A stretch of DNA of 64,000 nucleotides from Gibbula magus (GCA_936450465.1 OW388296.1:52364931-52428930); one strand, 5' to 3'; counted from the stretch's first letter, positions 45,926-59,931 are shown. Numbers and translations: made by a program. Notes: a model not told the origin generated them from the letters alone.

Positions 45926-47284
45926 TACACACCCTTCAACCGGGGACACACACTCAACCGGGGACGTCCCCGGTTAACAGAACCTTGCCATATGCTTTTT
46001 TTCGCCCTTTTAAACCTAGGAACTGTATTTTTGGCCCGGACAGTACTTTGTCCCGTTTGCCTGTAAAATTTCATAAACACTTACACACATCATAAGGGAA
46101 TAGAATGTGTTGTTATTTAGCGCCGATACACACGTGTCCCCGGTTACATGGAAAATGAGAGGTTAGCAGGTGTCCCCGGTTACACGGAAAATGCTAGGTT
46201 AGCAGTGTGAAGCCAGCAACATGAGGGAAGGCCGACATCTGTAGCGCAAAGGAATTTTTAAGTGGTTAATGTTTTCAAAGTGCAGTAATAAATAATTTTC
46301 TATTATATCATTCAATATTCAATAAACTTTAATATTCGTATTGAATCAAGCTGCCATCGTAGATTGAAGTTATGTTAACTTACATTTAGCCTCTTCCGCA
46401 CGCATCGGGCGAGATATGCATTTACAAGAAATTCATATTCATTAAATAAAACCTTTATGCAATAGTAGGATTATGAGAAAATAAGCATAATCTTATATAT
46501 TAAGGCTCAAATTTAGCTCTTTCAATCTTTCATTTTTCACAAATAAATGGCAAACGCTTACTACGCAATGCTGTTATTTGATACAAAAGGAACATTACAT
46601 TTAGGGATCATTGATAAAGATGTTGTTTTGTATTTGTATTACTTTAAAATGAAATAAAGATTAAAATGAATTTACAAAAGTATCTAGGGAATACCTTTAT
46701 TCCTGCATTGTACTTTAATTGACTGTATATTCCGATATTTTGAACTTGACATATGAATGCCTTAATTAATGAACACATTATCTCTATATATTGTGAACTG
46801 TCTTTATGTTCATGGGGTACACTCTATTATTATCTATTGCTACTTAATAAATAGTGTTACTAATAAAGTCAGTTATGAAGCATAACTACCATATTTTGTC
46901 TCTTTGTGGACACTCGCACTGATAATCTAAATCTGAATTATTACAGCGCATTTTCAGTATTTGCACTTATTGATGTTGCTTAATCGTGTGTACATATTTA
47001 AAAGCCATATCACACAATATATCTTATTTATAGAGATTTATACCAATCATTAACTAACTACACCTATATTCTATAAGTTGATTTATTTAAGAAAGGTTTA
47101 GGATGGCAACTTAAAGGGACACTCCGTATGTTATTGTAGAAACATAGGTCAAAAGTTAGCAAGGGTGTTATTTCATCGAGAAGTAATGACTGTTGTCGAA
47201 AATTGCCCTTTTAGTGCCAATCTGTTCAGTATATTTGCGTTATTAAGATGTAAGTTAACTATCGATTGTTGGACCTCGATTTTT

Positions 47285-47450
47285 GTTGAGGCGAAATGGG
47301 CGTGCGGTAAGCTGTTGGTACAGTCAATGCTTGCGATAGTTGCCTTACTCTGAGGGCGTGGGTTCGAATCCCGCATGGGACTCGGCCCGAAAAAGTACGA
47401 GAATGTGTACTATTGAAGGTAGTTTAATCTCAAATATAACCATGTTATAT
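47285..47450 (+). repeat. tRNA-Leu-like SINE module, copy 3
   Basis: Counterpart in copy B of 31080-31245, with the same GGTTCGAATCC box and body. Confidence 0.6.
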
Positions 47451-49335
47451 TTACATGAATCAGATAGAGGGACAAATATTGGTTGGTACTGTTAAATGAA
47501 CATATAACTGGTATGCTTGTAATTAGGGCGCATGAATTTGGCTTATCATCGTGTATATACGTATTAAGCCGCTACTCGAGTTTCATTGAAAGCAAGTTAT
47601 TGTCAAATATTTGGCGTCGAGTGAGATGATTTGGAGGATAATCAGGGCATATGATATATTGATATGTATCACATCTAAATAAAATTTCATGAAAAACACG
47701 TCGTTTCCCTTTAATGAATAACAATATAAGCATATTAAGTACATTTACAGACAGTTCTCAGAAAGTCCACCTAGTCTTTATCTCGTCCTCTGACAGTTGG
47801 TACCACGTTTAGATGGGATAATATTTCCCGTTCATAATAGGCCCTTTACACCAAACTCGTTCTCACCGGCACCATATTCTTTAGAACGGGCTCGAACTGT
47901 CCGAGAGCGGAATGGACGTAATGGCAACTGTTTGCGAACTTTATGAACTGGCTCGGACGTACCAAAAACGAAAGCGTGCGTTTGAATGTTGGACATGTCC
48001 AACGTTCTCCCTATTCTGAAATTGGACGGAGTACTAACGTACTAAAAACGGGATTGTCATACTTCGAACGTAACTGCCGTACTTCGAACGGAATTACCGT
48101 ACTTCGATCTTAAGCCCCTGTCACACTTCTGCATATCGTCATTTCTTCTGAGTTGCGTTTTGATATTTCTTCCATACGCGGCCGTACGCAATATACGCCG
48201 CTCATTGGCATCCTATAAGTTTTAGGTCGTTTCTTATACGTCGGCATACGCATAGACCATTTCTATACGCGTGAAAGTTTTGGGCATGCTCAACTCATAC
48301 GTTCATACGCAACTCATAAGTTATTCATACCCAATACATCGATTTCCAATCGGTCGCGTGCGGTACACTTACGTTATTAATACGTAGTGGGTAATCACTC
48401 CATACGCAGTATTTGCTGCTCTCCCGAACCACATATGAATACACATAGCGTACTTGGACCGAATATAGCACGCATGCTGAACGAACTCAAAACGAACGTC
48501 AACACATTATACGCGCCATTTTAACCGTGTTCCTTGCAATCGCACAGCGCATTGTCCTTATGTGGAACGTATGACAAGCATATGCATCACGCACACATGC
48601 CATACATGACAGACAACAGACCACAACAGACGAAATGTCATCGGTGCTGTTATTCAATTTCAAATTTGAGTCCAGATTTGATATTCCTATATTAACCATT
48701 CATTTGTGTGTCATTATATATCCGTGCACTCAATAATATATTCTTTTAAAACAGATGTATACTGCCCAAAAAGGGTTTTAATGTCAACATGGACACACTT
48801 GTAAGATTTCAGGAGGTATACAAGGTATTTAAAAAATAACTTAATTCAATTGCCAAGGTGAAAAAATTAGCCATTGGCTCTATAGGTCATCAGACTATGA
48901 AGGATTTATATCAGGCCTTGTATGTGAAATAATAGGTTCATAACATAAATGTAATGACTTATCACAAAACATTAAATTCCACTGCTTTTACGCTCTTTAA
49001 AAGAAGAAGTAAAATAATTTCATGCAGTGATATCTATAACTCACACTCAGTATCACTAAATTTGCTCTCAATTCATGTTAGAATGCCTTTTATAAGTGAT
49101 TTATGAAAACAACATCTGCAAATATGCCTGATTTAGGAATAAAATAATGTTTGCCCTATCCGAGCCCATTTGGGTATGAAGTTTGGGGCTTCATGTAAGC
49201 TAAATCTATGGAAAGGGAAAAAATATGCTATATGTGAAAAAGTCAACTGCATCAACATTCTCAAATGGCGAATTGGGTACATTTCACTCAATAGTTAATC
49301 GGCTTGTCACGGGTATTTAATATTGGCTTAACATT

Positions 49336-49338
49336 TTT

Positions 49339-49371
<33 letters not shown>

Positions 49372-49470
49372 TTTATTCAGTAGAAAGGCCTGCGGCCCAC
49401 GTACAGAATTATATATAGTACATGTATTGAGAGTTGCTATTTATTAAATGAATTACTTTAAAAAAAAGTT
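49336..49470 (-). mobile_element. LINE 3' tail insertion in copy B
   Basis: Starts with (TCAA)n and continues 'cgtttattcagtagaaaggcctgcggcccacgtacag'. On the minus strand this is a LINE 3' end with a TTGA tail. It is absent from copy A at about 40213. Confidence 0.75.
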
Positions 49471-50219
49471 AAAAGTTCATCGAATCGATATATAATTTTC
49501 ATATACAATGCATTGTTGAACGCTTCAGATGAGAAACTTGGGATTGAAAACTTTATTGAGAAATATGTTCTTCAAGTTTGGTGTTGGATATATTTGGGTC
49601 GCTAATGTTACTAATAGTGATGCTTTTGTGAGAGAATTTTCACAACAGGTTAAATATATTTATTCCCAAATGTGGAATCATGCATTGTCAACTAGATTGT
49701 ATCTTTAAATAAAAAAAAATCCTTAGAAAAATATTTAACTAATATTGATGTGGAAAAAAAATACAAATTGCACTTACACGCTTCCGTCTCGGCTCACTTA
49801 TGCTTATGGTATCCCGTCCACACACAAATGTAACTCGATCACAGTACGCCCCTTTCAGTTGCTATTTCAGTTGCTAAGATGTACTAACTTTGATATATCT
49901 GAATAAGATTTACATACATGTATATGTATAATGTGATGTTTTTAATACTCGATGTGGTTGATCATGCCAACCTATTTCACATTGCCTTAACGTAGATATT
50001 AACACACAAAAGTCGATGTCATCAACCACGCTACATTTAAAGTTTATACCTGATTTATTTATAACTTAAAGGTTCGTTTTGCAACAGTGTACTGTTTAGT
50101 AATACGTATCTGTTCTAATTTGATATAGATTTTGCAATTTGGAACATCTTACCTGTAATTTTTTACCAGGTACTTGCAAAAGCTCACCCATATTTACTTT
50201 CTGATATACATGAACAAGA

Positions 50220-50440
50220 AATACATGCTATTAAGATAGTGAACAACTATAACAAGGTTATATTTGGGATAACACTACCTTCAATAGTACACATTATTGT
50301 ACTTTTTCGGGCCGAGTCCCATGCAGGATTCGAAACCACACCCTTAGAGTAAGGCAACTATCCCGCATGAGACTCGGCCCGAAAAAGTACAAGAATTTGT
50401 AATATTGAAGGTAGTGTTATTCCAAATGTAACCTTGTTAT
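50220..50440. repeat. Inverted pair of tRNA-Leu-like SINE modules
   Basis: About 90-bp arms meet near 50349: the left arm reads ...ctttttcgggccgagtcccatg, the right arm cccgcatgagactcggcccgaaaaag.... It is a head-to-head palindrome of the module found at 31080 and 47285. Confidence 0.75.
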
Positions 50441-51677
50441 ACATGCACAAGGATAACATACATGTATATGTTAATCGATAATGTTACAAAATGATTTTCA
50501 TAGTTAAGGAATACTTACCAAACGATTTTAGTACAGGCATTGACATTAGACTCGACGAGAACGCGACGCGATCTTCAACTTAATTTAAATATTGCTAGGT
50601 CGAATGAATCCTAAACTGACTGTTGGTTGTACTTGCATTATCAACAATTGTGTGTTAAGATATCACATGACACAAAAATGACACAACGCTGTGTGCAAGA
50701 TAATTGCAAGTTGCCACATGCAAACGCGAAATGGATCACTGATTTCTTAAACGTGAAGTTCTTTCATAATAAAAGTTCTGTATTGAGTATTATTTATTCA
50801 AATTTGAAAAGGTATTATGAGAATTGAGAAACCTCCCAAGCTCACACAAACGTTTTTGAAAACGTTATTGGAACGACTCTCTATAAAGTTTCATAAGAGT
50901 TTCTGAAAACCTTTCTGCCACGTTGACGCAAAAAGACTAGATCAATAACACATGTTATTCAACGATTATAGTGTTCAGGATGTTTACTGTCGATAATATA
51001 TACGTTATGTATGTATAAGGCACAGCAATAGTTTTATGTATTTCGATATATTTAGTTTTACCAATGTTTGTGATTATCATGTATAAAAAAACAATTACAC
51101 TTCTACAAATTAAAGTGTTAAAAGAAAATGTATATCAAAAGATATTTTACCTGCAGTTATTAGTATCAAATTAATCTGTATTTGAAATTTAAAGTTAACA
51201 ATGAGATTTAAAACACTCCTCACTGTTATTTTTTTAGAATTACAAAGGCAATGAACCTTGGATACACATTGCTAGGGTATATTGGTGCACCCATAATGTA
51301 TGTTATCATGGTCTTGTATACAGTCTAGAAAATATTCTCCAGAAGGTCTACAGCTACATGAATATGAAGTTGAAAGCTCAAAGTTTAATCTAAAGAAAAA
51401 TGTTGAATTGTTTGGCAAACTACTGTTATTCCATAATCTATTTCATTTTAGTTTAATAAGAACATTATAGCGTTTGTTTTAAAAACATCAATATATATAG
51501 TAATTGACTATACGATGGAACGAAAGAGAGAATGAATGAGAGATTGTCATGTTCATTCATATTGTCTAATTTATATCCAGAAAACTCTGAATGCTCACCA
51601 ACATTTATAACATTAAATGGATATACACAAGATATTGAGATAAATTTGAGGTGTTGTGTCATGAGAGTTTGAGCATT

Positions 51678-54044
51678 TTTTTATATTTTTTTTTATGTTT
51701 TTATTCCCAAGAAATCACATTACATATGTATACAAGCATATAAGACAATGTTTACACTTGTTTGTATATAAGAATATGAAGATAAAACAAAAACCTGTTG
51801 ATTTGCATGATGTCATCTCAAATTAAGAAGAGTGTTGACATTCTATGTACACAATGATATGGCCTATTCATTGTAAACAGTAGTTTCTTGCACATGAAAT
51901 AAAGGGATTGAAATAGAAGAAACATTGGAAGATCATTATGAATAAGGTTATATTAATAGAGTGTGGAGTGATGACCAAAACGCAAAGAATTTTGTTTGTT
52001 CATTGTTTGAGTAAGCAATGTATTTACATAATTTATAGTATCTTCTTATTTCATTTTTAATATGATTAAAATTTGGCTTTGAATCTTTTCTGCTCATATT
52101 GTAAATGTTTTTTTTCACAATCAGGCAGATTACATTTAATGGATTGTTATTTTTCCCTTTAAAGCCCAAAAGTATATTTTCAAGATTTAATTCAATATGT
52201 CCTTCACTCAAGGTTCCAAGCCATAATGCCAAATCTCTCCACACTCCATATACAATGTTACATTCAAATAATAAATGCTGTACAGATTCTTGCGTCTGTT
52301 TACAGAATGTACATAGTGGTGAATCAATCAAACCAATCTTGTACAAAAACTTATTGGTTGTTAAAATGTTTTGAGTTACCTTGTATTGAAAATATTTCAA
52401 ATTCACACTTTGTGTGCATCTATTGGGCATTAAATTAATATTTTCCCATTCGGTCTGTGTAAGTTCTCGTCCCAATCTTTCTTCCCATTTCAGCTGACCT
52501 GATGTTCTAGCAAATGCAAAATTACATAGAATTTGATAATAATATTTACTTTTCTTACCCATGCTCATCACACCTATGTTAAAAGGGAGAATAGGATATA
52601 GTTGTCTATTTTCCAGCATCTTGACTGTTATACTTTTTTTCTTCAAGTAGTCAGCTACTGCTTTTTTTATACTAAGATATTCAAGGAAGTTGATATTAAT
52701 GTTAAACTTATCTTTCAGATGCCCTAGGGAAGCAAAATTTCCATCTTCTTTTAAAATATGACAAAGAAATACAATTCCCTTTCTTCCCATTTCTTAAAGT
52801 AAACTGGCTTCCTATCTATCAACATATTATTATTGCACCATAGTGCCTGGCATAGAATATATTTTCCTTCAGTAATGTTTTTATAGTGAATATTTAGGTA
52901 TTCTGACCATATCTTTAGTGTCTCTCTCCAAAATCTATTATTAAGTTTTGGTAAAATATTTTTTAAGATATAATATCCGTCAGCCATCCATATCCTTGGC
53001 ATATTTGCTATGGTCTCCATTACATTATTTTCCCAAAGTGTGTCATCATAGCATAGTCTTCGAACCCATAGTACCTTTTGGGCTTTAATAGTATTTTTAA
53101 TATTTGGAACATTAATCCCTCCAAATTTTGTAGTGGATGATATGGTTGCCCTTTTTACCTTATCTGTTTTACCTTTTTTTTACCAAATAAAGTTAAAACA
53201 TTTCTTCTGCAACCGGTCAATTATCTCATCTGGTGGGCTTGGAATAGAGGAGAAAAGATGATTTAATTTTGGCAAAAGTAGTGATTTCAATACAACATTT
53301 CTTCCCATTGGTGTGAGGGATCTCAATGACCAAATTTGCATCTCCTTATCTATTTTACCTAGTTTTTCTGTGTAATTAAGTTCTACCATTTCGTCTAAAT
53401 CAACATCGAAAGTAAAGCCCAAAAGTTTGAAATTTGATTGTGACCAATCAAGATTATAATCTTTACATATTTGTGTCTAGATCTCTTTTTTGATCCAATC
53501 CAAATCAACCTAGTTTTGTCTGTATTTACCTTTAGGCCGGAAAATCTAGCAAAGAAATTTAAAGTATTAAGTACTCCATACAAACTTCTTTCTGTTCCAT
53601 CTAGTAACACTGTTGTGTCATCTGCAAATTGTGCTAGGAGGCTTTCAATATTTCCAATTTTGATACCTTTGATATTCTTATTATTCTTTATCAGGAGGGC
53701 TAGTATTTCAGCGCATAGAATAAATATATATGGTGAGACAGGATCTCCTTGTCGGCAGCCTCTAGAAATTTTGAAGAAGGAACTCCCAAATCCATTTACC
53801 AAAACACTAGACTCTATATCATTGAATAAAGTTGTAATCCATTTTTGTATGCTATGTCCAAAATTAAAGACATTTAAGATAAATTTTCTGTCGACCGAGT
53901 CAAAAGCTTTTTCAAAATCTATCATAAGTAATAATCCCGGGATCTGATAGTCTTCTGTATGGTCCATAACATCGTAGATTAATCTCGTTACCTCACCTAT
54001 ATATCTGCCTGGAACAAAACCTTTTTGATCTTCATTTATATTTT
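51678..54044 (-). mobile_element. L1/Tx1-type LINE inserted in copy B, 5'-truncated
   Basis: The 13-bp target duplication GAGTTTGAGCATT occurs at 51665-51677 and 54045-54057, with the empty site in copy A near 43350. The minus strand ends in an A/T-rich tail at the left. About 2.4 kb of ORF2 is present and the endonuclease is missing. Confidence 0.9.
51948..54044 (-). pseudogene. L1/Tx1-type ORF2, RT and C-terminal domain
   Basis: RT blocks are LLLMIDFEKAFDSVDRKF, SRGCRQGDPVSPYIFILCAE and the active site LAQFADDTTVLLDG, then FSGLKVNTDKTRLIWIGSKK. Downstream are WEERLGRELTQTEWENINLM and the C-terminal knuckle LCTFCKQTQESVQHLLFEC. Breaks occur near 53400 and between 53180 and 52790, with several stops. 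The RQGDPVSP pattern and C-terminal knuckle point to the L1/Tx1 group. It encodes no endonuclease, so it cannot move by itself. Confidence 0.85.
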
Positions 54045-55733
54045 GAGTTTGAGCATTTCATCTGATGTACCAGCTTGCTCAAACAAATTATCCATTGTAT
54101 CAATTTTTGGATTTTATTTGATTACGGCCGATTATCAAAGTATTCAGTGCATGCTTCACCCAAGCAGTAGTGATCTAAATTATTATAAATTTGACAGACC
54201 TATCCCAAAAGATAATCTTGTATTCTTTCGGCCTGAATCACAAAACTACATAACGTAACACATGTGTGTTATAAATGATGAGTTATAGTAAGAACTAGGA
54301 TAAGCTTTAAAAAACTTTTATTGACAAAGTATGTTATGTCATCTTGATGATTGACCTATCTTACAGTCTGTTTACTGCTCCACCACTGCTTCTTAACTTG
54401 CAGATTGGATGCCAATTAAGTTCAATCACTGGTAGATTTTAGAAACATGTCTAAGTGTTTATCATGGTACTGCCTTTCAATTATCTTAATATTAATTTTA
54501 CCTTGATGGTTTTATACCTGTGACACTTGAAAACGATCGTCGTTTTCGATATAAACAGTACGAGTTATACAACCAATTACCGATCCTAATATACCATCAT
54601 ACCTGCACAAACGCTGTGTCCCGCTTGAATGAATTACGTAATGGTTTCATCAAAGGCGGCTGAGTTTCACATATATTACGCTGCACAGCCTTTCAGGGTC
54701 AGTGTGCGTGCTTACGCTCATAAACACAGAGAGAAAAGGAACTATCAATTTTAAGAATGTTATATTATTATTTATAGTTAAAACATTTTAATTGCTGGCT
54801 TTCTCATTTGAAAATAATTATTTGTTATCATTTTGATAAAATATGTACTTCGCTTTTCATAAGGCCATAGAACGTTTTCGATTTGGTGCTAAGACAACTT
54901 TTTAGTTCTTAATACTCCGATAACAAAGGCAATGATTATAGATTATAGAGTGAAGAAAGTAAAGATAAAGCTTTTAATGTCAAAACCTTTACACTTGATC
55001 TTTATTACAAATTTTTTATTCAAAGAGTTCTCTGTTTTAGCATGGCAAGTTGGTGTTGGAGGTATTTCATTGCAAAACGAAAACAAACAATAAAATTGAG
55101 TTGACCAGTAAAATACCAGGTGTCACTTTAAATATTCGAATACTATTAGGCACTCGGCAAATTGAAAAACTGGCTTCTAAAATTATTACAGACTCCGAAA
55201 TTTGTGTCATGATGTATATGTACTTTTACCTTCTAGATGCTGCATCCAATTTAAATGAGTTACATGTATAGGTTAAGATCTGTTTGTCTGTCTGCTTTAT
55301 ACACATCAGTTGTGAAATTAGCTATTTCCACGATATTTCATCTGGTTATTTTCACATGATTTATCATTTTTTACAGAAATGGTTTTACGATTGTACTTTA
55401 CAATTATGAGTTTATGAGTTTATCATTGGCCGATAGACTCTTTGCAACTATCACACAACTAACTCTTAAAAGTGTACACGTTTGAATATGAATGATTAAT
55501 GATAAAAATTCAACACTTGTTGTTTAAGTGTATTACATTTGATAACCTATACTTGTTTGTCCACCTGTTCGTTAATTATTTATTTTTTTTATGCGGAAGA
55601 GTTTCTGGCATAATGCAAATGAAATTTATGATTGTTATGTCGCAAGTTTAAGAAAAATATGAGTGATTATCATGATAATAATGTTACATTATATCCATCT
55701 GTATTTTATTTTGCAAGGACTCTTTTGTCAATC

Positions 55734-57340
55734 TCATTTTTGCTGAACTTCACTGACGGTGGTCAACCAGGGACTCTGTAATCAGATCGGAGCAATCGTC
55801 ATGTGTAAATGCCTAACCTAACGCTGCGTTCCGGTCGGTGTTATGTAACATGTGTATTCGCTCTTAAACAGGTTTTCCTGGTAGACTGTACCTCGGCTAT
55901 CTTGTACTGCAGCCATATTGAGCTATTTATCTATCAACAGTCACTATAGACACTTTTATATGGGTATCTAATCTAACTTTTATGATGACAAAGAGGTACC
56001 AGTTTGTGTCTTTGCTTCAACATCCAGTGTTTGGACATCAAATAGCTTTGCAATTTGACTTGATATGGTGATTTAATGCTGCACAATAGCCCATGAATGT
56101 TCATTATCCGTTGAAACAATATTTGAATGTCAAATTGTAGAATTGCAATGACATTCACGTGTTATAGATGTGAAAGGTAAGACTTATTTTCTAAACTACA
56201 ATTAAACTTATAAATAAAACCTATAGACAATGTAGACCTAGATAAAAGGTTGTGTAAACATTTATACTTCAAGGTATTTATAGAAGTTGAACATGTATTA
56301 CTACATATCATAAAATCATAAAATAAAAACATAAAATAAGCACACATCATTTCACCACAGACCCATGGTTCTGTTCAGCATAGTTTGGGTGGGTGATTTT
56401 TCATATTAGTCCTTCTCAAATAAATTCATGAATGGCGATTTATATTTACATGTTCATTATTGTATTGTATTGTTTTGTATTGTATTGACTCGAATACCTA
56501 CGCTAGATATCTAGATATTACAATTTCCTCTAGTTATGTGAATGTCAATTATTTGTGTAAGTGTATTGGTATTTAAAGATAACCCTCTTATCAGTGTTGA
56601 CGAATATACATCCGAATACACACCCACAGGTTATCGCGAATACACGCCATTCCTTATCCCTACAAGCCTAGCGTAACTGCGGGTCATAAACCAGTGGAGA
56701 AATTATGCGCAATACTTTGAATATTTCGTTATTAGAAAATCGCTCGGTATTATAACCTTACATAAATAATGATAATTATCTTAAATATTGCGTTTCTTAT
56801 CTCTCTGAGATATTCTTTATTTGTATACGATTCTTTATCGGCGTAAAAGTGTAAAGTATATTTAACCAGTTTAAACTAGTCATTATTAAATTTAATATTA
56901 AATCATATGATGTCCGTTATTATTGTATTGCTAATTCTATATATAAAATTACTTACATTATTTACATTTTACTACAGGCACTCTGTTGAAGCCTTTCCTT
57001 ACCAATTTTAACTTTGGAACTTATGCTTGTGTACCTTGCAGTTTTATGCGTGATTGTTTTCAAACCTTGTAAAAACGTCTCATCGGTACATTATCCTGAA
57101 TCGGTACCGTTAGTATGTTTATAATGTCATTTATAAAATGTCTGGTAGGACAGACGGGCGAACATAATTAATACATGTTATATTGATGCGTCGTTAAAAC
57201 ATTCATGCAATAGTTATTTGCGAAAGAAGCACTGATAAACAGGTTAATTCAATATATAAGGCCCAATGGCCCAAGGAACAATTCATGTTTCAAAATGACA
57301 GCTTGAGATGACGTGACATAGATAATGATTTCCCCCAGAA
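55734..57340. other. Noncoding stretch
   Basis: No gene or recognised repeat apart from a short TGTAT-rich stretch near 56461-56487. Confidence 0.45.
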
Positions 57341-57346
57341 TTTTAA

Positions 57347-57701
57347 AGGGGCAGTAGCACGTTTTTTTTCAAAATTTATTTTTTCAAATTTCCCATTTAT
57401 AATGATAGTTTCTGTCATTTAAATTAACTTTAGCGGTTAATACATCTTATTACACAAACCAATTAACTGTAGTGGTAAAAACTATGTTGCGTATAAAGCA
57501 AAAAATGCATGGCGGCCATTTTATTGTGAACACAATTTATTATTTTGTATTACAAAAACGATTCCCATGGCTTTACCGAAACATGTACACTCATTTTAAA
57601 CTTTATTTTCCAAAGAGAGAAGGATGTTTTACTATTGGTGAAATTATTTTTCAAATACATTTCATCAACTTATTTGAGCGAAAAAACGTGCTACTGCCCC
57701 T
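57347..57701. mobile_element. MITE with TTAA target site (Kolobok-like)
   Basis: The ends AGGGGCAGTAGCACG and CGTGCTACTGCCCCT are part of perfect inverted repeats of over 20 bp. They are flanked by TTAA (57343-57346 and 57702-57705). TTAA duplications with AGGG-type ends suggest a non-autonomous Kolobok element. A diverged relative is at 8690-8909. Confidence 0.75.
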
Positions 57702-58264
57702 TTAAAATAGACATCAAATCTGTTATAAAAATGACAGGGTATTTTAAGATATCAATATTATCAGAATTAATAATAATATTGTAAGAAGAGTATACATCGC
57801 TTGTGGATTGCAAAAGCGTCACAAACTAACAATTTGTGAAATTCGTCTTCTTATTGACCAGAAGAACATGAGAACATCATAGATCATTCAGCGTATAATA
57901 ATCCTTTCTAAAATGTTGTATTTTTAAGGAATGTAATGCAATTCTAAATTTACATAGATTTCGTAAGATTGACTTGACACTGAGAAAACATAAATACTTT
58001 TCCGGTTCAAACCCCAATTTAAAATAATGTAATGACTTAAATAACTTGATGAATTAATTGTTTCGGACCTATTTGTGTAAATATATCCTTAATTCGTTGT
58101 TTAAAGATAAAAAGAATAATATTTGCCTGTCACCAACATTTTGATTCAACCAGATATATAAGGCAATCCACTTTACAATAAATATTTCTCATATCAGCTG
58201 ACTAATGCGTGTTAACCGGACATATTTATGCGTGCACGCTATTGAAAATGCATCCTAAAACTAA

Positions 58265-59223
58265 TAGTTAAGGGGATGAAGCGTTCGAACACCAGCCTGA
58301 CTGCTCTCAGCTCTAGCACGTTGATGTGCAGGCTGGCCTCCACCTGGGACCAAAGACCCGACGCCGAGTGGGGCCCTAAGACCCCTTCCCAGCCCGAGAG
58401 CGAAGTGTCTGTCTGGACTGTGCACGAGGGCACCGGCGTCACCAGAGAGATACCCCTCGAGAGGTTCTCTGTGCTGGTCCACCACAAAAGATACGGCGAG
58501 AGCCACCCTGGAGTCTAGAGCTGCTTCTCGTTACTCTCGGAATGAGACCACAGACCCGCTAGGGCCTGCTGAACCGGTCTCATCCGAAGTCAAGCTCTGT
58601 AAACCACGTCCACTGTTGCCGCCACCAACCCCAGCAACTGGAGCCATTTGCGAGCAGTGTGACGGTGGGACTCTAGGAACAAAAGCGTGGCTCTCTGAAC
58701 CTTCAGAACCCGGTCTGGAGCGAGAGAAACTCTCGCCAGATCCGTCTTGAACCTAGTACCTAGGAAAATCTCATCCTGTGAGGTCTACAGGGTCGACTTC
58801 TTCAGGTTGATTATCCAGCCCAGGGATACCAGTAGACTGATAATCTCCATGGTGGCCGCCTGGTTCAGAGCCTGAGACAGAGCCCTGACCAACCAATCGT
58901 CCAGGTACGGGAAGCAAAACCGACCTCGTGCCCTGGCAACCTGAGCGGGAATGGGCATCAGCTTCGTGAACACCCTCGGCGACGTGGAGATGCGAAGGGT
59001 AGAACCTTGAACTGGTAACATGTCCCGTCGAAAGCAAACCTAAGATATTTCTTGAACTCTTGGTGCATCAGGACATGCAGGTACGCGTCTTTGAGGTCTA
59101 TCGAGGAAAGCCACTCACTTGCCTCTACCGACGCTATGACCGACCTCAATGTCTCCATCATGAACGATGGAACCTCTATCTTTCTGTTGAGATACTTGAG
59201 GTTGAGTATCGGTCTGAATCCCC
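58265..59223 (-). pseudogene. DIRS-type RT and RNase H, downstream of the Chapaev insertion
   Basis: The minus strand gives GGFRPILNLKYLNRKIEVPS, WLSSIDLKDAYLHVLM (first catalytic Asp), KYLRFAFDGTCYQFKVLPF, then after a shift STSPRVFTKL and FPYLDDWLVRAL with an intact YLDD box. RNase H follows (TDTSLSGWEGVLGPHSASG, HINVLELRAVRLVFERF). It ends abruptly at about 58265. The N-terminal part lies at 63552-64000 beyond the inserted transposon. Confidence 0.85.
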
Positions 59224-59931
59224 CACGGCTGTTACTAGAGAGATACTTAGCTGAGGTATCAGTTACAAGCTGGCCGCTTTGAGAAGGCGCCCTCTGATAG
59301 CAGAGTTGGAGTGGCTGTATGCATGCCAGTGCTTGAGTGAGAGAACACATGCATGCTATATATAGCTTGCATTGATATCCCTATGTGTGTACATTTAAGA
59401 TTATTGTATCAACTAATTGACAACAGATTTAAGATGTGTTTGTGTAATTAAGAAGACAAAATATTGATAATAACCTTTGACATTTTACAGTTCTTTCATG
59501 ACATTCCACAAATACTTGCGGACAGAAGACTACTCAATTTCGCTAATTTACAATTGATTATATCATACTAACAAATTTTTGCAGACCATTTTTGGAAATA
59601 CCATAGCATTAATCTATCTGTTATCTTTGAGATTCAAAAATCATTTTCAGTGGTTCAAACTTCGCAATCATAAGAATAAGTGATAATATGACCTACCATT
59701 CCGCTGTGTTAAAGTCTTGAAAAGTAATCCATAACACATATATTTCCATGAGAAACACAGCAGTGACACATAATGTAACACATTCACATAGGGTACTCCA
59801 TGACTCCTTGTTGCTACACTAAACAAGGGCAAGCAGTTGAATTTATCCCAGTTATTTCACAAAATTAAAGGTACACATCACAAAATTATTTTTCTCTTTT
59901 CACTGCACATAATGTTACATATAATCCAATG

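Larger units (their letters stand above)
45845..55733 (+). repeat. Segmental duplication, copy B
   Basis: Direct-orientation counterpart of copy A. It lacks the four large insertions in A (30022-30564, 32053-38250, 38336-39070, and the Tc1 region). It has its own insertions: about 90 bp at 49155-49245, a LINE tail at 49336-49470, extra sequence at 50441-51143, and an L1-type LINE at 51678-54044. Homology stops at 55733. Confidence 0.85.

Noticed and set aside
45085..46066. Series of plus- and minus-strand ORFs with repeated NPNV and CPRFHGVNDTHCPRL peptides
   Set aside because: They are translations of the GTCCCC minisatellite and the TG palindrome on both strands, without any domain.
29110..55733. 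Copies A and B as LTRs of a giant retroelement or ends of a Polinton
   Set aside because: They are 8-9 kb, contain old LINE and SINE relics, and lie in direct tandem with only a minisatellite between. No integrase, capsid or polymerase B was seen.
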